39,793 bases of DNA, from positions 5,176 to 44,968 of the forward strand of contig PGYF01000013.1 in NCBI GenBank assembly GCA_002839535.1, written 5' to 3'. Below, in pieces: positions 24,681-33,401 of this stretch (position 1 is its first letter; each line of letters begins with the position of its first letter). The notes under the pieces are model-generated. The model had not been told where the DNA came from and searched no databases. It worked only from the letters and a program-made list of their open reading frames with translations. The stretch is from Nitrospira bacterium HGW-Nitrospira-1 (GTDB taxonomy: Bacteria > Nitrospirota > Thermodesulfovibrionia > Thermodesulfovibrionales > UBA6898). The translations under genes and the position numbers were made by a program.

Positions 24681-26627
24681 ATGGGTAAAAACATTATTGA
24701 AAAGATATTCGAAGCACATCTTGCATACGGTGATTTAAAGGCAGGCTCTCCTGTCGGACTGAGGGTAGATCAGGTATACACCCAGGATGCAACAGGGACA
24801 ATGGCCTGGCTTCAATTCGAGGCCATGGGGCTTGACAGGGTAAAGGTCCCTCTCGCTGTCTCATATATTGATCACAACATGGTACAGTCGAACTTTATGA
24901 ACCCTGACGATCATAAGTTTCTCCAGAGCATTGCGGCAAAATACGGCGCATATTTTTCAAGACCCGGCAACGGCATATGCCACCAGATACATCTTGAACA
25001 ATTTGCAGCGCCCGGCAGAATAGCCCTGGGCACTGACAGCCACACCCCCACAGGAGGCGGCATGGGTATGATAGCCATAGGGGTGGGAGGTCTTGATGCA
25101 GCAACTGTCATGGGAGGTTCTCCTTTTGAACTGAACATGCCTCAGGTCATCAAGATACACCTCAAGGGAAAACTCCAGCGGCCATGGGTGACTGCCATGG
25201 ACGTAATTCTTGAGATTCTAAGAAGGCTCACGGTCAAAGGCGGGGTAGGAAAGATTATGGAGTACGGGGGGCCAGGGGCAGGAGACCTGAGCGTCCCTGA
25301 ACGCGCGACCATAACAAACATGGGTGCTGAATTGGGTGCAACAACATCAATATTCCCGAGCGACAAAAGGACAAAATTCTATCTCTCAGCAATCGGCAGG
25401 GAAGCTGACTGGATGGAGCTGAAAGCAGACAAGGGGGCAAGATACGCAGAGGTGATTGATGTTGATCTCAGTTCGATCGAGCCGATGATCGCGCAGCCCC
25501 ATAGCCCTGACAATGTTGTTACTGTCAAAAGCCTTGGCAACACAAAAATAGATCAGGTCTGCATAGGCAGCTGTACGAACTCATCCTATCAGGCGATGAA
25601 GGCGGTCGCATCCATCCTGAAGGACAACACAGTGGCTGAAGGCGTTAATCTTCTGATAAACCCCGGTTCAAAACAGGTCTATGAGATGATAGCAAAGGAA
25701 AAACTCACTTCGGACATGATAGCTGCAGGCGCCCGGATGCTTGAGGCCTCATGCGGCCCGTGCATTGGCATGGGAGGCGCGCCGGGGAGCGGACAGGTTT
25801 CGGTCCGTTCCTTTAACAGGAACTTCAAGGGACGGAGCGGCACAAAAGACGCCTCTGTTTATCTCGCAAGTCCTGTGTCCTGTGCGGTCTTTGCTGTCAA
25901 GGGAGAGATCGTCGCTCCGCGCGAATCAGGACTTCATATCAGCAGTTTTAAAGAACCCTCAAAATACCTGATAAATAGAAACTTCATAATCCCCCCAAAA
26001 GCTGACGCCTCGGATATCAACGTCATCAAGGGGCCAAACATAAAAGAGGCGCCGGTTAAAGAACCTTTGCAGGATAAGATCAATGCAGAGGTCCTGCTGA
26101 AACTCGGGGACAACATCACGACCGATGACATCATGCCTGCAGGTTCAAAAATTCTGCCCTTCAGGTCCAACATACCGGCCATTTCCGAATTTGTCTTTGA
26201 GAATATAGACAAGACCTTCAGCAACCGTGCAGAAGAGGCAAAGTCAAAAGGAGGCGGGATCATTGTCGGCGGCGAAAACTACGGCCAAGGCTCCTCAAGA
26301 GAACATGCAGCCATAGCTCCCATGTTTCTCGGCATACAGGCTGTTATCGTAAAGTCGTTTGCGCGGATACACCGTTCAAACCTGATAAATTTCGGGATAC
26401 TCCCCTTGCAGTTTGAAAATTCCGAAGATTATGACAGAGCAGAGAACGGCGACCAGCTTGTCATAAGAGACCTCAATGCAACAATAAGCGGCGCCCAAAA
26501 GTATATAATTGAAAATACAACACAGGGCTATACTTTTACCGTTGTCTCGACCCTGAACGAGCGGGAACAGGAAATAATCAAAAAAGGCGGCCTGCTTCCC
26601 TATACCAGGGCCCGCTCCGGCATGTAA
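24681..26627 (+). CDS. Aconitate hydratase (compact, Aquifex-like type)
   Basis: Isomerises citrate and isocitrate through cis-aconitate; [4Fe-4S] enzyme. 648 aa, shorter than the AcnA (about 890) and AcnB (about 860) types. GTDSHTPTGGG lies near residue 117. The cluster ligands are C298 (GSCTNSS), C358 and C361 (ASCGPCIGMGG). The swivel domain has GDNITTDDIMPAG and GENYGQGSSREHAA. I chose ATG 24681 after AGAGG; an in-frame TTG at 24645 would add 12 residues without support. Confidence 0.95.
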   Translation: MGKNIIEKIFEAHLAYGDLKAGSPVGLRVDQVYTQDATGTMAWLQFEAMGLDRVKVPLAVSYIDHNMVQSNFMNPDDHKFLQSIAAKYGAYFSRPGNGICHQIHLEQFAAPGRIALGTDSHTPTGGGMGMIAIGVGGLDAATVMGGSPFELNMPQVIKIHLKGKLQRPWVTAMDVILEILRRLTVKGGVGKIMEYGGPGAGDLSVPERATITNMGAELGATTSIFPSDKRTKFYLSAIGREADWMELKADKGARYAEVIDVDLSSIEPMIAQPHSPDNVVTVKSLGNTKIDQVCIGSCTNSSYQAMKAVASILKDNTVAEGVNLLINPGSKQVYEMIAKEKLTSDMIAAGARMLEASCGPCIGMGGAPGSGQVSVRSFNRNFKGRSGTKDASVYLASPVSCAVFAVKGEIVAPRESGLHISSFKEPSKYLINRNFIIPPKADASDINVIKGPNIKEAPVKEPLQDKINAEVLLKLGDNITTDDIMPAGSKILPFRSNIPAISEFVFENIDKTFSNRAEEAKSKGGGIIVGGENYGQGSSREHAAIAPMFLGIQAVIVKSFARIHRSNLINFGILPLQFENSEDYDRAENGDQLVIRDLNATISGAQKYIIENTTQGYTFTVVSTLNEREQEIIKKGGLLPYTRARSGM

Positions 26628-26673
26628 ATTTTTGTTCGCTCAAAAAAGCGGATTTTATGCGGAAAAGATTGAC

Positions 26674-26694
26674 CCCAAAAATGCATTTTTTGGG
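26674..26694. terminator. Palindrome after the aconitase gene, possible terminator
   Basis: CCCAAAAA (26674-26681) and TTTTTGGG (26687-26694) enclose TGCAT, 46 bases after the stop. The T-run lies inside the right arm rather than after it, so it is at best a weak intrinsic terminator. Confidence 0.4.
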
Positions 26695-26724
26695 TTGACA
26701 AGAAAACGCAATAAAGGGTATTTT
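26695..26724 (+). promoter_or_regulatory. tRNA-Lys promoter
   Basis: A consensus TTGACA (26695-26700), 18-base spacer and TATTTT (26719-26724) end 16 bases before the tRNA 5' end, a normal distance for a tRNA transcript leader. Confidence 0.72.
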
Positions 26725-26740
26725 ATTACTTCGTATTTAC

Positions 26741-26816
26741 GGGCCGCTAGCTCAGTTGGTAGAGCAACGCCCTTTTAAGGCGTGGGTCGTTGGTTCGAAT
26801 CCAACGCGGCTCACCA
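26741..26816 (+). tRNA. tRNA-Lys (UUU)
   Basis: A 76-base cloverleaf. Acceptor GGGCCGC pairs with GCGGCTC including one G-T. The D-arm is CTAGCTCAGTTGGTAGAG. The anticodon stem ACGCC/GGCGT holds loop CTTTTAA with anticodon TTT. The T-arm has GGTTCGAATCC, and CCA is encoded at the 3' end. Confidence 0.97.
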
Positions 26817-26863
26817 AAAAACCGTGATGAGTAACAAGTGATGCATTAATGCGGAGTTGCATT

Positions 26864-26950
26864 CAAAATGATAACAAGGCGGCAAGGAGGAAGCGACGAA
26901 GGCATACTGTTTGGTATGTTGAGGAGCTGACGACGAAGCCAACGCAGTTA
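26864..26950. repeat. tRNA-adjacent repeat with a small hairpin
   Basis: A purine-rich stretch contains GAAGCGACGAAGGC and GACGACGAAGCC around a small dyad CATAC-TGTTTG-GTATG (26903-26918). Only one copy is in the window. It resembles repeats I recall next to tRNA genes in Nitrospirota and Deltaproteobacteria (not checked). No coding capacity. Confidence 0.45.
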
Positions 26951-26975
26951 GGTTCGAATCCCACTGGGGACGCCA
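26951..26975 (+). pseudogene. 3' fragment of a tRNA gene, probably tRNA-Glu
   Basis: GGTTCGAATCCC is followed by a GGGGAC-G-CCA ending that matches the T-loop, acceptor 3' strand and CCA of tRNA-Glu (partner 5' end would be GTCCCC). The T-stem 5' side and everything upstream do not fit a cloverleaf. It looks like a remnant left by recombination or element insertion. Confidence 0.6.
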
Positions 26976-26984
26976 GTAAAATCA

Positions 26985-27012
26985 AGGGGTTGCGGCTTGC
27001 AGCCCCTTTTTT
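26985..27012 (+). terminator. Rho-independent terminator
   Basis: AGGGGTTGC (26985-26993) pairs with GCAGCCCCT ending at 27007, followed by a T-tract. It closes the tRNA transcript and lies 6 bases from the convergent cheA stop. Confidence 0.85.
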
Positions 27013-27018
27013 GTTTCC

Positions 27019-29307
27019 TTACTGCTGAGTGAGGTCAATAGCTGAGAGGTATTTTTTTAATATTTCCAAAAGAGACTTTTCATCAAACGGCTTTACAAGA
27101 TAGTCCGCTGCTCCGCTTTCCATCGCTTTTTCTTTATGTTTCCCGGCGCTTCTTGAGGTGAGAATGATAACAGGTATATTTTTCAGCCTTTCGGAACTCT
27201 TTATCCTGCTGATTAGTTCATAGCCATGCATAACAGGCATTTCAAGGTCTGTAATGATGAGATCGACGGGATTCTCATCAAGAATATTCAATGCCTCTGA
27301 GCCATTTGAGGCGCTGTAGACCTGACATTGTTTAGCTTCGAGAAATGTGCTCACATACTTTCTCACGCTCAAAGAATCGTCAACAATAAGAACCCTTCCG
27401 GCTTCATACGCCTTGACGCCTGCAGGCTTTTTGACGGCAAACAACTGTTTCCTGTCTTCAAATATTCTTGTAGGATTAATAACAAAACGTATCTTGCCGT
27501 CCCCTGAGATGGTTGTTCCGGAGTAAACATACAATCCATCGAGAAAACGATTCATCGGCTTTATGATAACTTCTTCATAACCTGCTATCTCATCAACAAT
27601 CAGTCCTGCCTTTTTGTCTGTAACACTGCACACAATTACATGCTTTAGGTTATCGGATGCGCTGTCAAGCCCAAGGACATCCGAGAGATTCCTGATATAA
27701 ATATCACTGCCCCGATAATCTACTGTCTCGAAAGCCGCTTCTTTGTTGCTCATATCGATCCGGATTATCTCGTCTATGAGACCTGCCGGCAGTGCAAACT
27801 CTATATGTCCTGCCCTGAAAACAACCACATTTGTTATTGTCAGGGAAGAGGGCACCCGTATTTTAAAGGCTGTTCCCCAACTGACATCGCTACTTACCTC
27901 GATCACTCCATTGATGGCTGATATCAGTCTTCTGACAGCGCTCATGCCCATTCCCCTGCCTGACACCATATCAACGGTTTCCGCAGTTGAAAAGCCGGGA
28001 ACAAAGACAAGCGGTAAGAGTTCTTCATTAGGCGGTTTTTCCCCAGGCTCCAATAAGCCATTTTCGATTGCCTTGCTGAATAATTTATCCGTATCTATCC
28101 CATTCCCATCATCCTTAATCTCTATTATTGCAGTGTTGCCTTCTCTGCCTGCGGACAGGAAAATGGTCCCTTCCTCCTGCTTGCCCTTCCCGATCCTCTC
28201 CGCTGTTTTTTCAATGCCGTGCCCTACGGCATTTCTTAGAATGTGCATAAGCGGATCAAAGAGTTTTTCAAATATTACCTTGTCGACGTTTGTGTCGCCG
28301 CCTGATATAAGAAGTTTAACGTTTTTGTCGTGCTGCTTCGCCATATCTTTTACAGGCCTTACAAAACGCTGGAACAGCCGGCCGATTTCTATCATTCTGC
28401 TTTCAGCGATATCAGTCCGCAATTCCCTTATCATGATATCCATGGTCTTCACATGATCATTAAAAGTATTGAAAAATTCAGAGAGTCCTTTCAGCGCCTC
28501 TGTTATATCATTTGTTATCTCCTGGAGTTTTCTTGAAAAGAGATTCAATTCATCGTAGCTGTCAAACTCAAGTTCGCCAAACTCGGAAAGAAGCGGATCA
28601 GTATACTTCACATTATCACGAAAAGAATACGCATAACGGTCGGCAAACCTGTTAATCTCATTGAGCAGTCGCATGCCTGCAAAGAATATCTCGTCGGATA
28701 TCTCTCCTGTTGATTTCGTCTGCTGCAAGAGATAATTTTTCTTGATCGTAATTTCACTGATGAGGCTTAACATCTCATCGACCTTGCGGACGTCTACCTT
28801 GACAAAATTACCTGAGAAGAATTCAAAGTCTTCTTTCCTCCTGCCTGTTTCACGTTTCTCCGGGACTGTTACAGCCGGGGGTTCGACAGGCTCGGCAAGT
28901 GACTTTGGCGGTTCTTTTTTGCTGAGCGCTTCGTCAGCCTTCCGGAGGACGTCCTCCCCTACCTCGCTGTTTTCCCCCCTCTGTGCCGAGACGTCGTTAA
29001 TAAGTCCTTTAATGCCGTCAAGCATATATAACAAAAGCTCTGTTAGTTCCCTGCTTACCGCTCTTTTGTTGTCCTTTAATTCTTCCAGAATATCTTCCAT
29101 CTTGTGGGCAATATTGCTCGTAACAGTGAGCTTTACAATAGCCGCTGATCCCTTGAGCGTATGTGCGGCCCTGAAAAGATCCTCGATAAGCGCGGTATTT
29201 TCAGCAGTGGTCTCAAGATCAGTTATCCCCCTGCTGAGCGTATTAATATGCTCCTCTGCCTCAGCAAGGAAATAGCCCAGGAGCCCTGAAAGATTAAAAT
29301 CCGTCAT
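27019..29307 (-). CDS. cheA: Hybrid chemotaxis histidine kinase CheA with C-terminal receiver
   Basis: 762 aa. The Hpt domain has AAHTLKGSA with phosphorylated H49. No clear CheY-binding P2 domain is present. The dimerisation helices have VRKVDEMLSLISEITIKK near residues 172-190. The HATPase domain has an N-box HILRNAVGHGIE, G1 DDGNGID and G2 GRGMGMSAVRRL. A CheW-like domain follows (FRAGHIEFALPAGLIDEI), then a receiver with IVDDSLSVRKY, phospho-acceptor Asp in IITDLEMP and LVKPF. This architecture fits Pil-Chp-like or alternative-function systems. It overlaps cheW as ATGA. Confidence 0.95.
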   Translation of the reverse strand: MTDFNLSGLLGYFLAEAEEHINTLSRGITDLETTAENTALIEDLFRAAHTLKGSAAIVKLTVTSNIAHKMEDILEELKDNKRAVSRELTELLLYMLDGIKGLINDVSAQRGENSEVGEDVLRKADEALSKKEPPKSLAEPVEPPAVTVPEKRETGRRKEDFEFFSGNFVKVDVRKVDEMLSLISEITIKKNYLLQQTKSTGEISDEIFFAGMRLLNEINRFADRYAYSFRDNVKYTDPLLSEFGELEFDSYDELNLFSRKLQEITNDITEALKGLSEFFNTFNDHVKTMDIMIRELRTDIAESRMIEIGRLFQRFVRPVKDMAKQHDKNVKLLISGGDTNVDKVIFEKLFDPLMHILRNAVGHGIEKTAERIGKGKQEEGTIFLSAGREGNTAIIEIKDDGNGIDTDKLFSKAIENGLLEPGEKPPNEELLPLVFVPGFSTAETVDMVSGRGMGMSAVRRLISAINGVIEVSSDVSWGTAFKIRVPSSLTITNVVVFRAGHIEFALPAGLIDEIIRIDMSNKEAAFETVDYRGSDIYIRNLSDVLGLDSASDNLKHVIVCSVTDKKAGLIVDEIAGYEEVIIKPMNRFLDGLYVYSGTTISGDGKIRFVINPTRIFEDRKQLFAVKKPAGVKAYEAGRVLIVDDSLSVRKYVSTFLEAKQCQVYSASNGSEALNILDENPVDLIITDLEMPVMHGYELISRIKSSERLKNIPVIILTSRSAGKHKEKAMESGAADYLVKPFDEKSLLEILKKYLSAIDLTQQ

Positions 29308-29726
29308 AATTGCATATCCTTTACGCTAAAATCCTGGAAAAACCTGTTTACATCAATTAGATCCTCAGGGGAGATGTCAGAGCTGAATTCCGTAGGATAT
29401 GGGAGTATTTCTGAAAGAAAACCAATGCTTTCGTTGATAGTCTCCCTCATGAGTTTGACTTCCACATCAACAACGATCAGTTTGATGCCATGATAGAGGG
29501 GCTTGCCTGTTGGATAAATCTTTGACAGGTCTATAGCAGGGATTACCCTGCCGTGCAAAGAAATTACTCCACACACATATTCCGGAGCAAGGGGGATTGA
29601 AAAGAAGTCAGACACCTCTATCACTTCTCTTATTTGTTCAACAGACAAAAGAAAATCCTTTTCTCCTATCTTAAAGACCCAGTATGTTGTCTCCTCGAAA
29701 GATTGAGCCTCTTCTTTCTCTTTCAT
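29304..29726 (-). CDS. cheW: CheW-like coupling protein
   Basis: 140 aa, a single CheW domain: YWVFKIGEKDFLLSVEQIREVIE at the N-terminus, GVISLHGRVIPAIDLSKIY in the middle and LIVVDVEVKLMRETIN near residue 83. It should connect a receptor to CheA. It overlaps the upstream receiver gene and the downstream cheA gene by ATGA on each side, so the three proteins are made in a fixed ratio. Confidence 0.93.
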   Translation of the reverse strand: MKEKEEAQSFEETTYWVFKIGEKDFLLSVEQIREVIEVSDFFSIPLAPEYVCGVISLHGRVIPAIDLSKIYPTGKPLYHGIKLIVVDVEVKLMRETINESIGFLSEILPYPTEFSSDISPEDLIDVNRFFQDFSVKDMQL

Positions 29727-30088
29727 TGGTTCAAATGCTTTTTCACGGCGAGCAGGATGTCTATCGGCTCACAGGGTTTGATAAGGTATTCGTCTGCGCC
29801 CTGTTTTTCAGCCCAGAGCTTATCACTCATCTGGGTTTTTGCCGTCAACATAATCACAGGAATGTTCTTCAGGTTCTCATTTTTTTTAATATCCCTGCAT
29901 ATCTGAAATCCGTTCTTCTTTGGCATTACAACATCAAGAATGAACAGGTCAAAGGGCTCGTTCTTGATCATTCTCTCCGCTTCTTCACCATCGAAGGCAA
30001 CAGATAATGTATGCCCTGTATTACTTAATACCGACTTTATGTATTCGATATCCGTAATGCTGTCTTCGGCGATAAGAATCTTTGCCAT
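29723..30088 (-). CDS. Single-domain response regulator (CheY/PilH-like)
   Basis: 121 aa, receiver only. Acidic pocket with E8 and D9 in LIAEDS, phospho-acceptor D52 in LDVVMPKKNG, Thr in MLTAKTQ and Lys in YLIKP. Its sequence is closer to the PilG/PilH style than to flagellar CheY, but this is a judgement by eye. AAGGAGG, overlapping the stop of the REC-DUF4388 gene, precedes its ATG. Confidence 0.93.
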   Translation of the reverse strand: MAKILIAEDSITDIEYIKSVLSNTGHTLSVAFDGEEAERMIKNEPFDLFILDVVMPKKNGFQICRDIKKNENLKNIPVIMLTAKTQMSDKLWAEKQGADEYLIKPCEPIDILLAVKKHLNQ

Positions 30089-30089
30089 T

Positions 30090-31385
30090 TCAGGCCTCCT
30101 TTATTTTCAGGATTCCAACCCTTGTCAGGGTATGAAATATCCTTTTTGCTTCATTTATTTCAATTCCTGCCATGTTTACTATATCAACGAGTTTCCGTTT
30201 GCCGTCAATGAGTGAGAAAATTTTCAATTCATTTTCTTCAAGAGTAATATCTTCCATGGCGCCATCACTCATAAACCTGATAAAGACGATATTATCATCC
30301 TCGAACATTTTCGCAGCGAAGCTTTTTTCACCAACTCTCCGCGCACCTTCAAGGATTAGCTGAGAGGCATTTAGCCTTATTGAGATATCTGAGAGATTAT
30401 CCGGGACGGGTATTTTCTCAAAGAAAAAGTTGCCGTCCTCCAACTCCATTGTAGAGTAAATGGCGGCTTCGATGCGTTCTTTGAGAATTGCCGTAATGTC
30501 ATTGGCGGTCAGGACGCCTTCGTTGATAAATGCCCTAAGGATAGGGACGCCTGTTTCTTTCGCTTTCCTCACTACCTGATTAAAGACCTCTTTAGGAATG
30601 TTTTTTCTTTTCTCCAGCAGGTCTCCGGTGAGCACTGCCTTTTCTCCCCTGCTTGTTGACGCATATACGATATTCCCCTGCTCAAAATATATCTCGGAAC
30701 TCATGGTATGAGCATGGATAAAGAGTTTTCCTGTTGCCTTTGCAGTGTCTATTAACTGGAAGATATCGAAGAGACTAAAATCGGAAATGTCTCCTGAGAG
30801 GATAATTCCTCCGGCCTTGATTACGCCTGCCTGTTTGAGAATATCAGTCATGCTTTTCTGAATAAGAAACGAAAATTCGTTGTAAAAATATCCCCTGATA
30901 ATCTTGTCAACGACCTCTCCGATATCAGTGTCAGAATACGCCGGCAAAACAGGCTTTGTATCTTCGCCGCCGGCAGCGGCAATTTTCGCTGTTTCAACCA
31001 CCTCAACCGCTTCACGGGCTTTAAGAGCAGAGTTTACTTTTTCAAGAAGATCCTCAGGCTGGAATGGTTTTATGAAATAATCTACAATGCCGAACTTCTC
31101 GGTAAACTTCTCCCCGACGTCCTTGCCTTTTGCAGTAATAAGTATAATAGGAATATCTTTAAGAAGCTGATTGCTATTTATCATCTTGCAAAACTGATAG
31201 CCGTTAATCTTCGGCATTATAAAGTCAACCAGTATTAGAGAAGGCAATACATCCTCTGCTGTCTTGAGGCCTTCCTCTCCATCCTTTGCCGTAAAAACCT
31301 CATACCCCGCTTCTGCAAGAACAACCCCTGCCAGTTTTTGCATTATCAGACTGTCATCTATTACGAGAACCCTTCCCTTGCTCAT
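30090..31385 (-). CDS. Response regulator with DUF4388 effector domain
   Basis: 431 aa. Receiver at residues 5-118 with D54 in LVDFIMPKINGYQF and YFIKPFQPEDLL. A linker follows, then a DUF4388 domain starting near ILSGDISDFSLFDIFQLIDTAKATGKLFI. A C-terminal winged-helix-like region (KIFSLIDGKRKLVDIVNMAGI) ends the protein. DUF4388/PATAN-type domains link two-component signalling to motility and pili. I chose ATG 31385 because AGGAGG lies six bases upstream; ATG 31391 is in frame. Confidence 0.9.
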   Translation of the reverse strand: MSKGRVLVIDDSLIMQKLAGVVLAEAGYEVFTAKDGEEGLKTAEDVLPSLILVDFIMPKINGYQFCKMINSNQLLKDIPIILITAKGKDVGEKFTEKFGIVDYFIKPFQPEDLLEKVNSALKAREAVEVVETAKIAAAGGEDTKPVLPAYSDTDIGEVVDKIIRGYFYNEFSFLIQKSMTDILKQAGVIKAGGIILSGDISDFSLFDIFQLIDTAKATGKLFIHAHTMSSEIYFEQGNIVYASTSRGEKAVLTGDLLEKRKNIPKEVFNQVVRKAKETGVPILRAFINEGVLTANDITAILKERIEAAIYSTMELEDGNFFFEKIPVPDNLSDISIRLNASQLILEGARRVGEKSFAAKMFEDDNIVFIRFMSDGAMEDITLEENELKIFSLIDGKRKLVDIVNMAGIEINEAKRIFHTLTRVGILKIKEA

Positions 31386-31435
31386 TAACATCCTCCTTTA
31401 CAATGCGCGCTGCTCTTGCATGAATGACGCATATT

Positions 31436-32323
31436 TTATTTTTTCAAAATATCCATGGCTTTCTGCAGGCTCAACTTCATTCTTGTAAATGCATTTGCAA
31501 GTGTTTTTATCTCATTATTGGCGAGGACAGCAAATTCTTTGTCCATCTTCCCGCGGCTTATCTCATCGGCTGTTACGACGAGTCTTTCTATAGGCCTGAT
31601 TATATTGATTATGATCAATCTGTCAAGAACCATTATGACAAGAAGGAAAAAGACGCTATAGATTATAGAAAAGAGAATCAATGCCTTTTTTGCATTTTGA
31701 ATAGGAACATTTGCAGGCACATACACGGTTGTGGCGCCGACGATTTCCCCGTCTTTCCAGTTATATCCTTCATTGACGCCATATATCTTCTTCTGTTCAT
31801 TTGGAGCTATGTTAGGATCGCCATGGCACTTGAGGCAGCCGGCTTCCACTTTTATGGACTGCATGATTGCATAAAAACTGCCTTTGGAGTCCTTTATAAA
31901 TCCTTTCCACTCCTTAGATAATCTCCCTGAACGAAACTCATTAATCTTCTCGGTTTCAAGACTATTTGCCTTATTAGCAGGATTTAATGGGCTGAGGGTA
32001 GCGAACTTGAAGGAATACTCTTTTGCTGTTTCAGCAATATTGTCTGCTATCTCTCTTAAGATATAATATCCCGAAGTAAGCTCTATAGGTTTCTGATCAG
32101 GCGACAATTCATCAACCACAGGGCGCATTGTCCCTCCAACGTATGTCCTCACTCCCAGCATTGTATTGAGCAGAAGTTCTGCCCGCCCCATGCTTTCTTT
32201 TTCAGCATTCTTCAGCAGCGCCTGATAGGTTATACCTACCATTACAGGAAGCGACATAAGGTAAACGATGAGCATGGTTAAAGTAAAACTGGTCCTTAAT
32301 TTCAAATTTTTGAATTTAATCAT
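31436..32323 (-). CDS. Membrane heme sensor: Tll0287-like (DUF3365) domain plus HAMP, no output domain
   Basis: 295 aa. TM1 spans residues 12-34. The periplasmic domain of about 175 residues has a covalent heme site C163-x-x-C166-H167 (GCLKCHG), as in DUF3365/Tll0287 proteins. TM2 lies at 214-238 and a HAMP domain at about 238-290, where the protein ends. There is no methyl-accepting, kinase or cyclase domain. It may pass a redox, NO or CO signal to CheW/CheA through the HAMP helices, or to a partner. Made just upstream of the chemosensory genes. Maturation would need the cytochrome c system encoded by ccsB-type genes. Confidence 0.9.
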   Translation of the reverse strand: MIKFKNLKLRTSFTLTMLIVYLMSLPVMVGITYQALLKNAEKESMGRAELLLNTMLGVRTYVGGTMRPVVDELSPDQKPIELTSGYYILREIADNIAETAKEYSFKFATLSPLNPANKANSLETEKINEFRSGRLSKEWKGFIKDSKGSFYAIMQSIKVEAGCLKCHGDPNIAPNEQKKIYGVNEGYNWKDGEIVGATTVYVPANVPIQNAKKALILFSIIYSVFFLLVIMVLDRLIIINIIRPIERLVVTADEISRGKMDKEFAVLANNEIKTLANAFTRMKLSLQKAMDILKK

Positions 32324-32326
32324 TTT

Positions 32327-32866
32327 TTATTCCTTTCCGTGTCTTGCAATAAACGAAACCTGCTCTTGATCGGGCAGCTCCTTCTTTATAGACTCTAATA
32401 AATAGGAATAATCCTCCGCCTGCATGGAATTGCCGCGGCTGTAGGATATTTTGGAGAAGATATTATCCACAAGCATTTTCCCTATCGGGCCGATTAGCCC
32501 TATAAACTCTTCTTCAAGAGATGCAATAATCTGGGGTCGTATGTTTACGCCTGGACTCGAAGGTATTGCTTCCGCCATTAAGCCTGCATCGCTGCTGCCT
32601 CCTATAAGTTCTATCAGCTTTGGGGTCAGGGGAACATTTGCAGGCATGGGGGATTTTACCCCCTTCAAAAAAGAATGATCCAAAGCAACAGCGCCATTTA
32701 ATTTTTTGAGACAATCTTCATTTTTGCACAGGCCAAGACTTAAGGCGACAACCTCTCCGTTGTCCAGGTATATCTTCAGCAGATGGCTGTCACCCTCTAT
32801 TTTTATCGAAAGAAGTCCCGAATCTTTTACGCGCAGACACTTTTTTATAATATCTGGAATATGCAT
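32327..32866 (-). CDS. DUF4388-like small regulatory protein
   Basis: 179 aa, soluble. The N-terminal half (IKKCLRVKDSGLLSIKIEG, YLDNGEVVALSLG) resembles the DUF4388/PATAN fold used to sense or relay signals. The C-terminal half has LEEEFIGLIGPIGKMLVDNIF, a helical region recalling the C-terminus of such regulators in gliding or pilus systems. It starts at ATG 32866, with AAGGGG five bases upstream; a GTG at 32872 is in frame. Three bases separate it from the heme sensor. Confidence 0.78.
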   Translation of the reverse strand: MHIPDIIKKCLRVKDSGLLSIKIEGDSHLLKIYLDNGEVVALSLGLCKNEDCLKKLNGAVALDHSFLKGVKSPMPANVPLTPKLIELIGGSSDAGLMAEAIPSSPGVNIRPQIIASLEEEFIGLIGPIGKMLVDNIFSKISYSRGNSMQAEDYSYLLESIKKELPDQEQVSFIARHGKE

Positions 32867-32909
32867 TAACACCCCTTAAGCACAGAGACGGATTATTTCA
32901 GTCTTATCT

Positions 32910-33224
32910 TTAACAACCCCTTAGGCTTCTTATCTTTTTCCCGATATTTGTTTTGTTTTTGATCACATACCTAACAGAGACCTTGTCCATGATTTCAATC
33001 TTGTATTTTTTTATTTTTGAGAATGCCTGTTCATCTTCAAAGACTATCTCTGTTTTTACGTTATTTTTATCTTCGACGGTGATACGCTGATTCTTATCGT
33101 CAATTTTTACAAGCAGACCTCTTACAGTTAACTCCTCCCCTGCAAGTGCGATTGCAACTGTCAAAAAAAGAAGGCTTGTTAAAATCAGGATAGAAAACAA
33201 AACATGCTTTTTTGAGATTTTCAT
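32910..33224 (-). CDS. Secreted or periplasmic small protein, unknown function
   Basis: 104 aa. A signal peptide (Lys-rich start, hydrophobic core of about 18 residues, ALA before Gly) ends near residue 29. The mature part has DDKNQRITVEDKNNV and a basic C-terminus ending in Cys. The repeated V-R/K pattern suggests an OB-like or beta-rich fold. No family recognised. I chose ATG 33224, which has GGAGAGG upstream. It could be the periplasmic partner of the heme sensor (inference). Confidence 0.75.
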   Translation of the reverse strand: MKISKKHVLFSILILTSLLFLTVAIALAGEELTVRGLLVKIDDKNQRITVEDKNNVKTEIVFEDEQAFSKIKKYKIEIMDKVSVRYVIKNKTNIGKKIRSLRGC

Positions 33225-33364
33225 ATTTTCCTCTCCTTTTATTTGGTTTATTTGAAACATCCCCTTCACTTAAAATCACTATAGCATAAAGCAAGTTGTT
33301 ATTGCTACTCAAAAATCAGCAAAAAATCAGTAACGGGTTAATGAAGTGACATACGGAAATAATA

Positions 33365-33370
33365 TATAAT
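33365..33370 (+). promoter_or_regulatory. Candidate -10 element of dapL
   Basis: TATAAT at 33365-33370 overlaps the first possible ATG (33369). If used, transcription starts near 33377, downstream of that ATG. This favours the TTG at 33402 as start. The -35 region (TGAAGT at 33342-33347, 17-base spacer) is poor. Confidence 0.4.
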
Positions 33371-33401
33371 GGAAGCCAGGAAATATTATGCGGAGGTAAT
33401 C

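Noticed and set aside
26628-26700. Strong terminator after the aconitase gene
   Set aside because: Only the palindrome without a following T-tract is visible, so it is listed with low confidence.
27743-28456. 237-residue open frame on the + strand opposite cheA
   Set aside because: Serine- and isoleucine-rich shadow of the cheA coding strand; no start signal and no family resemblance.
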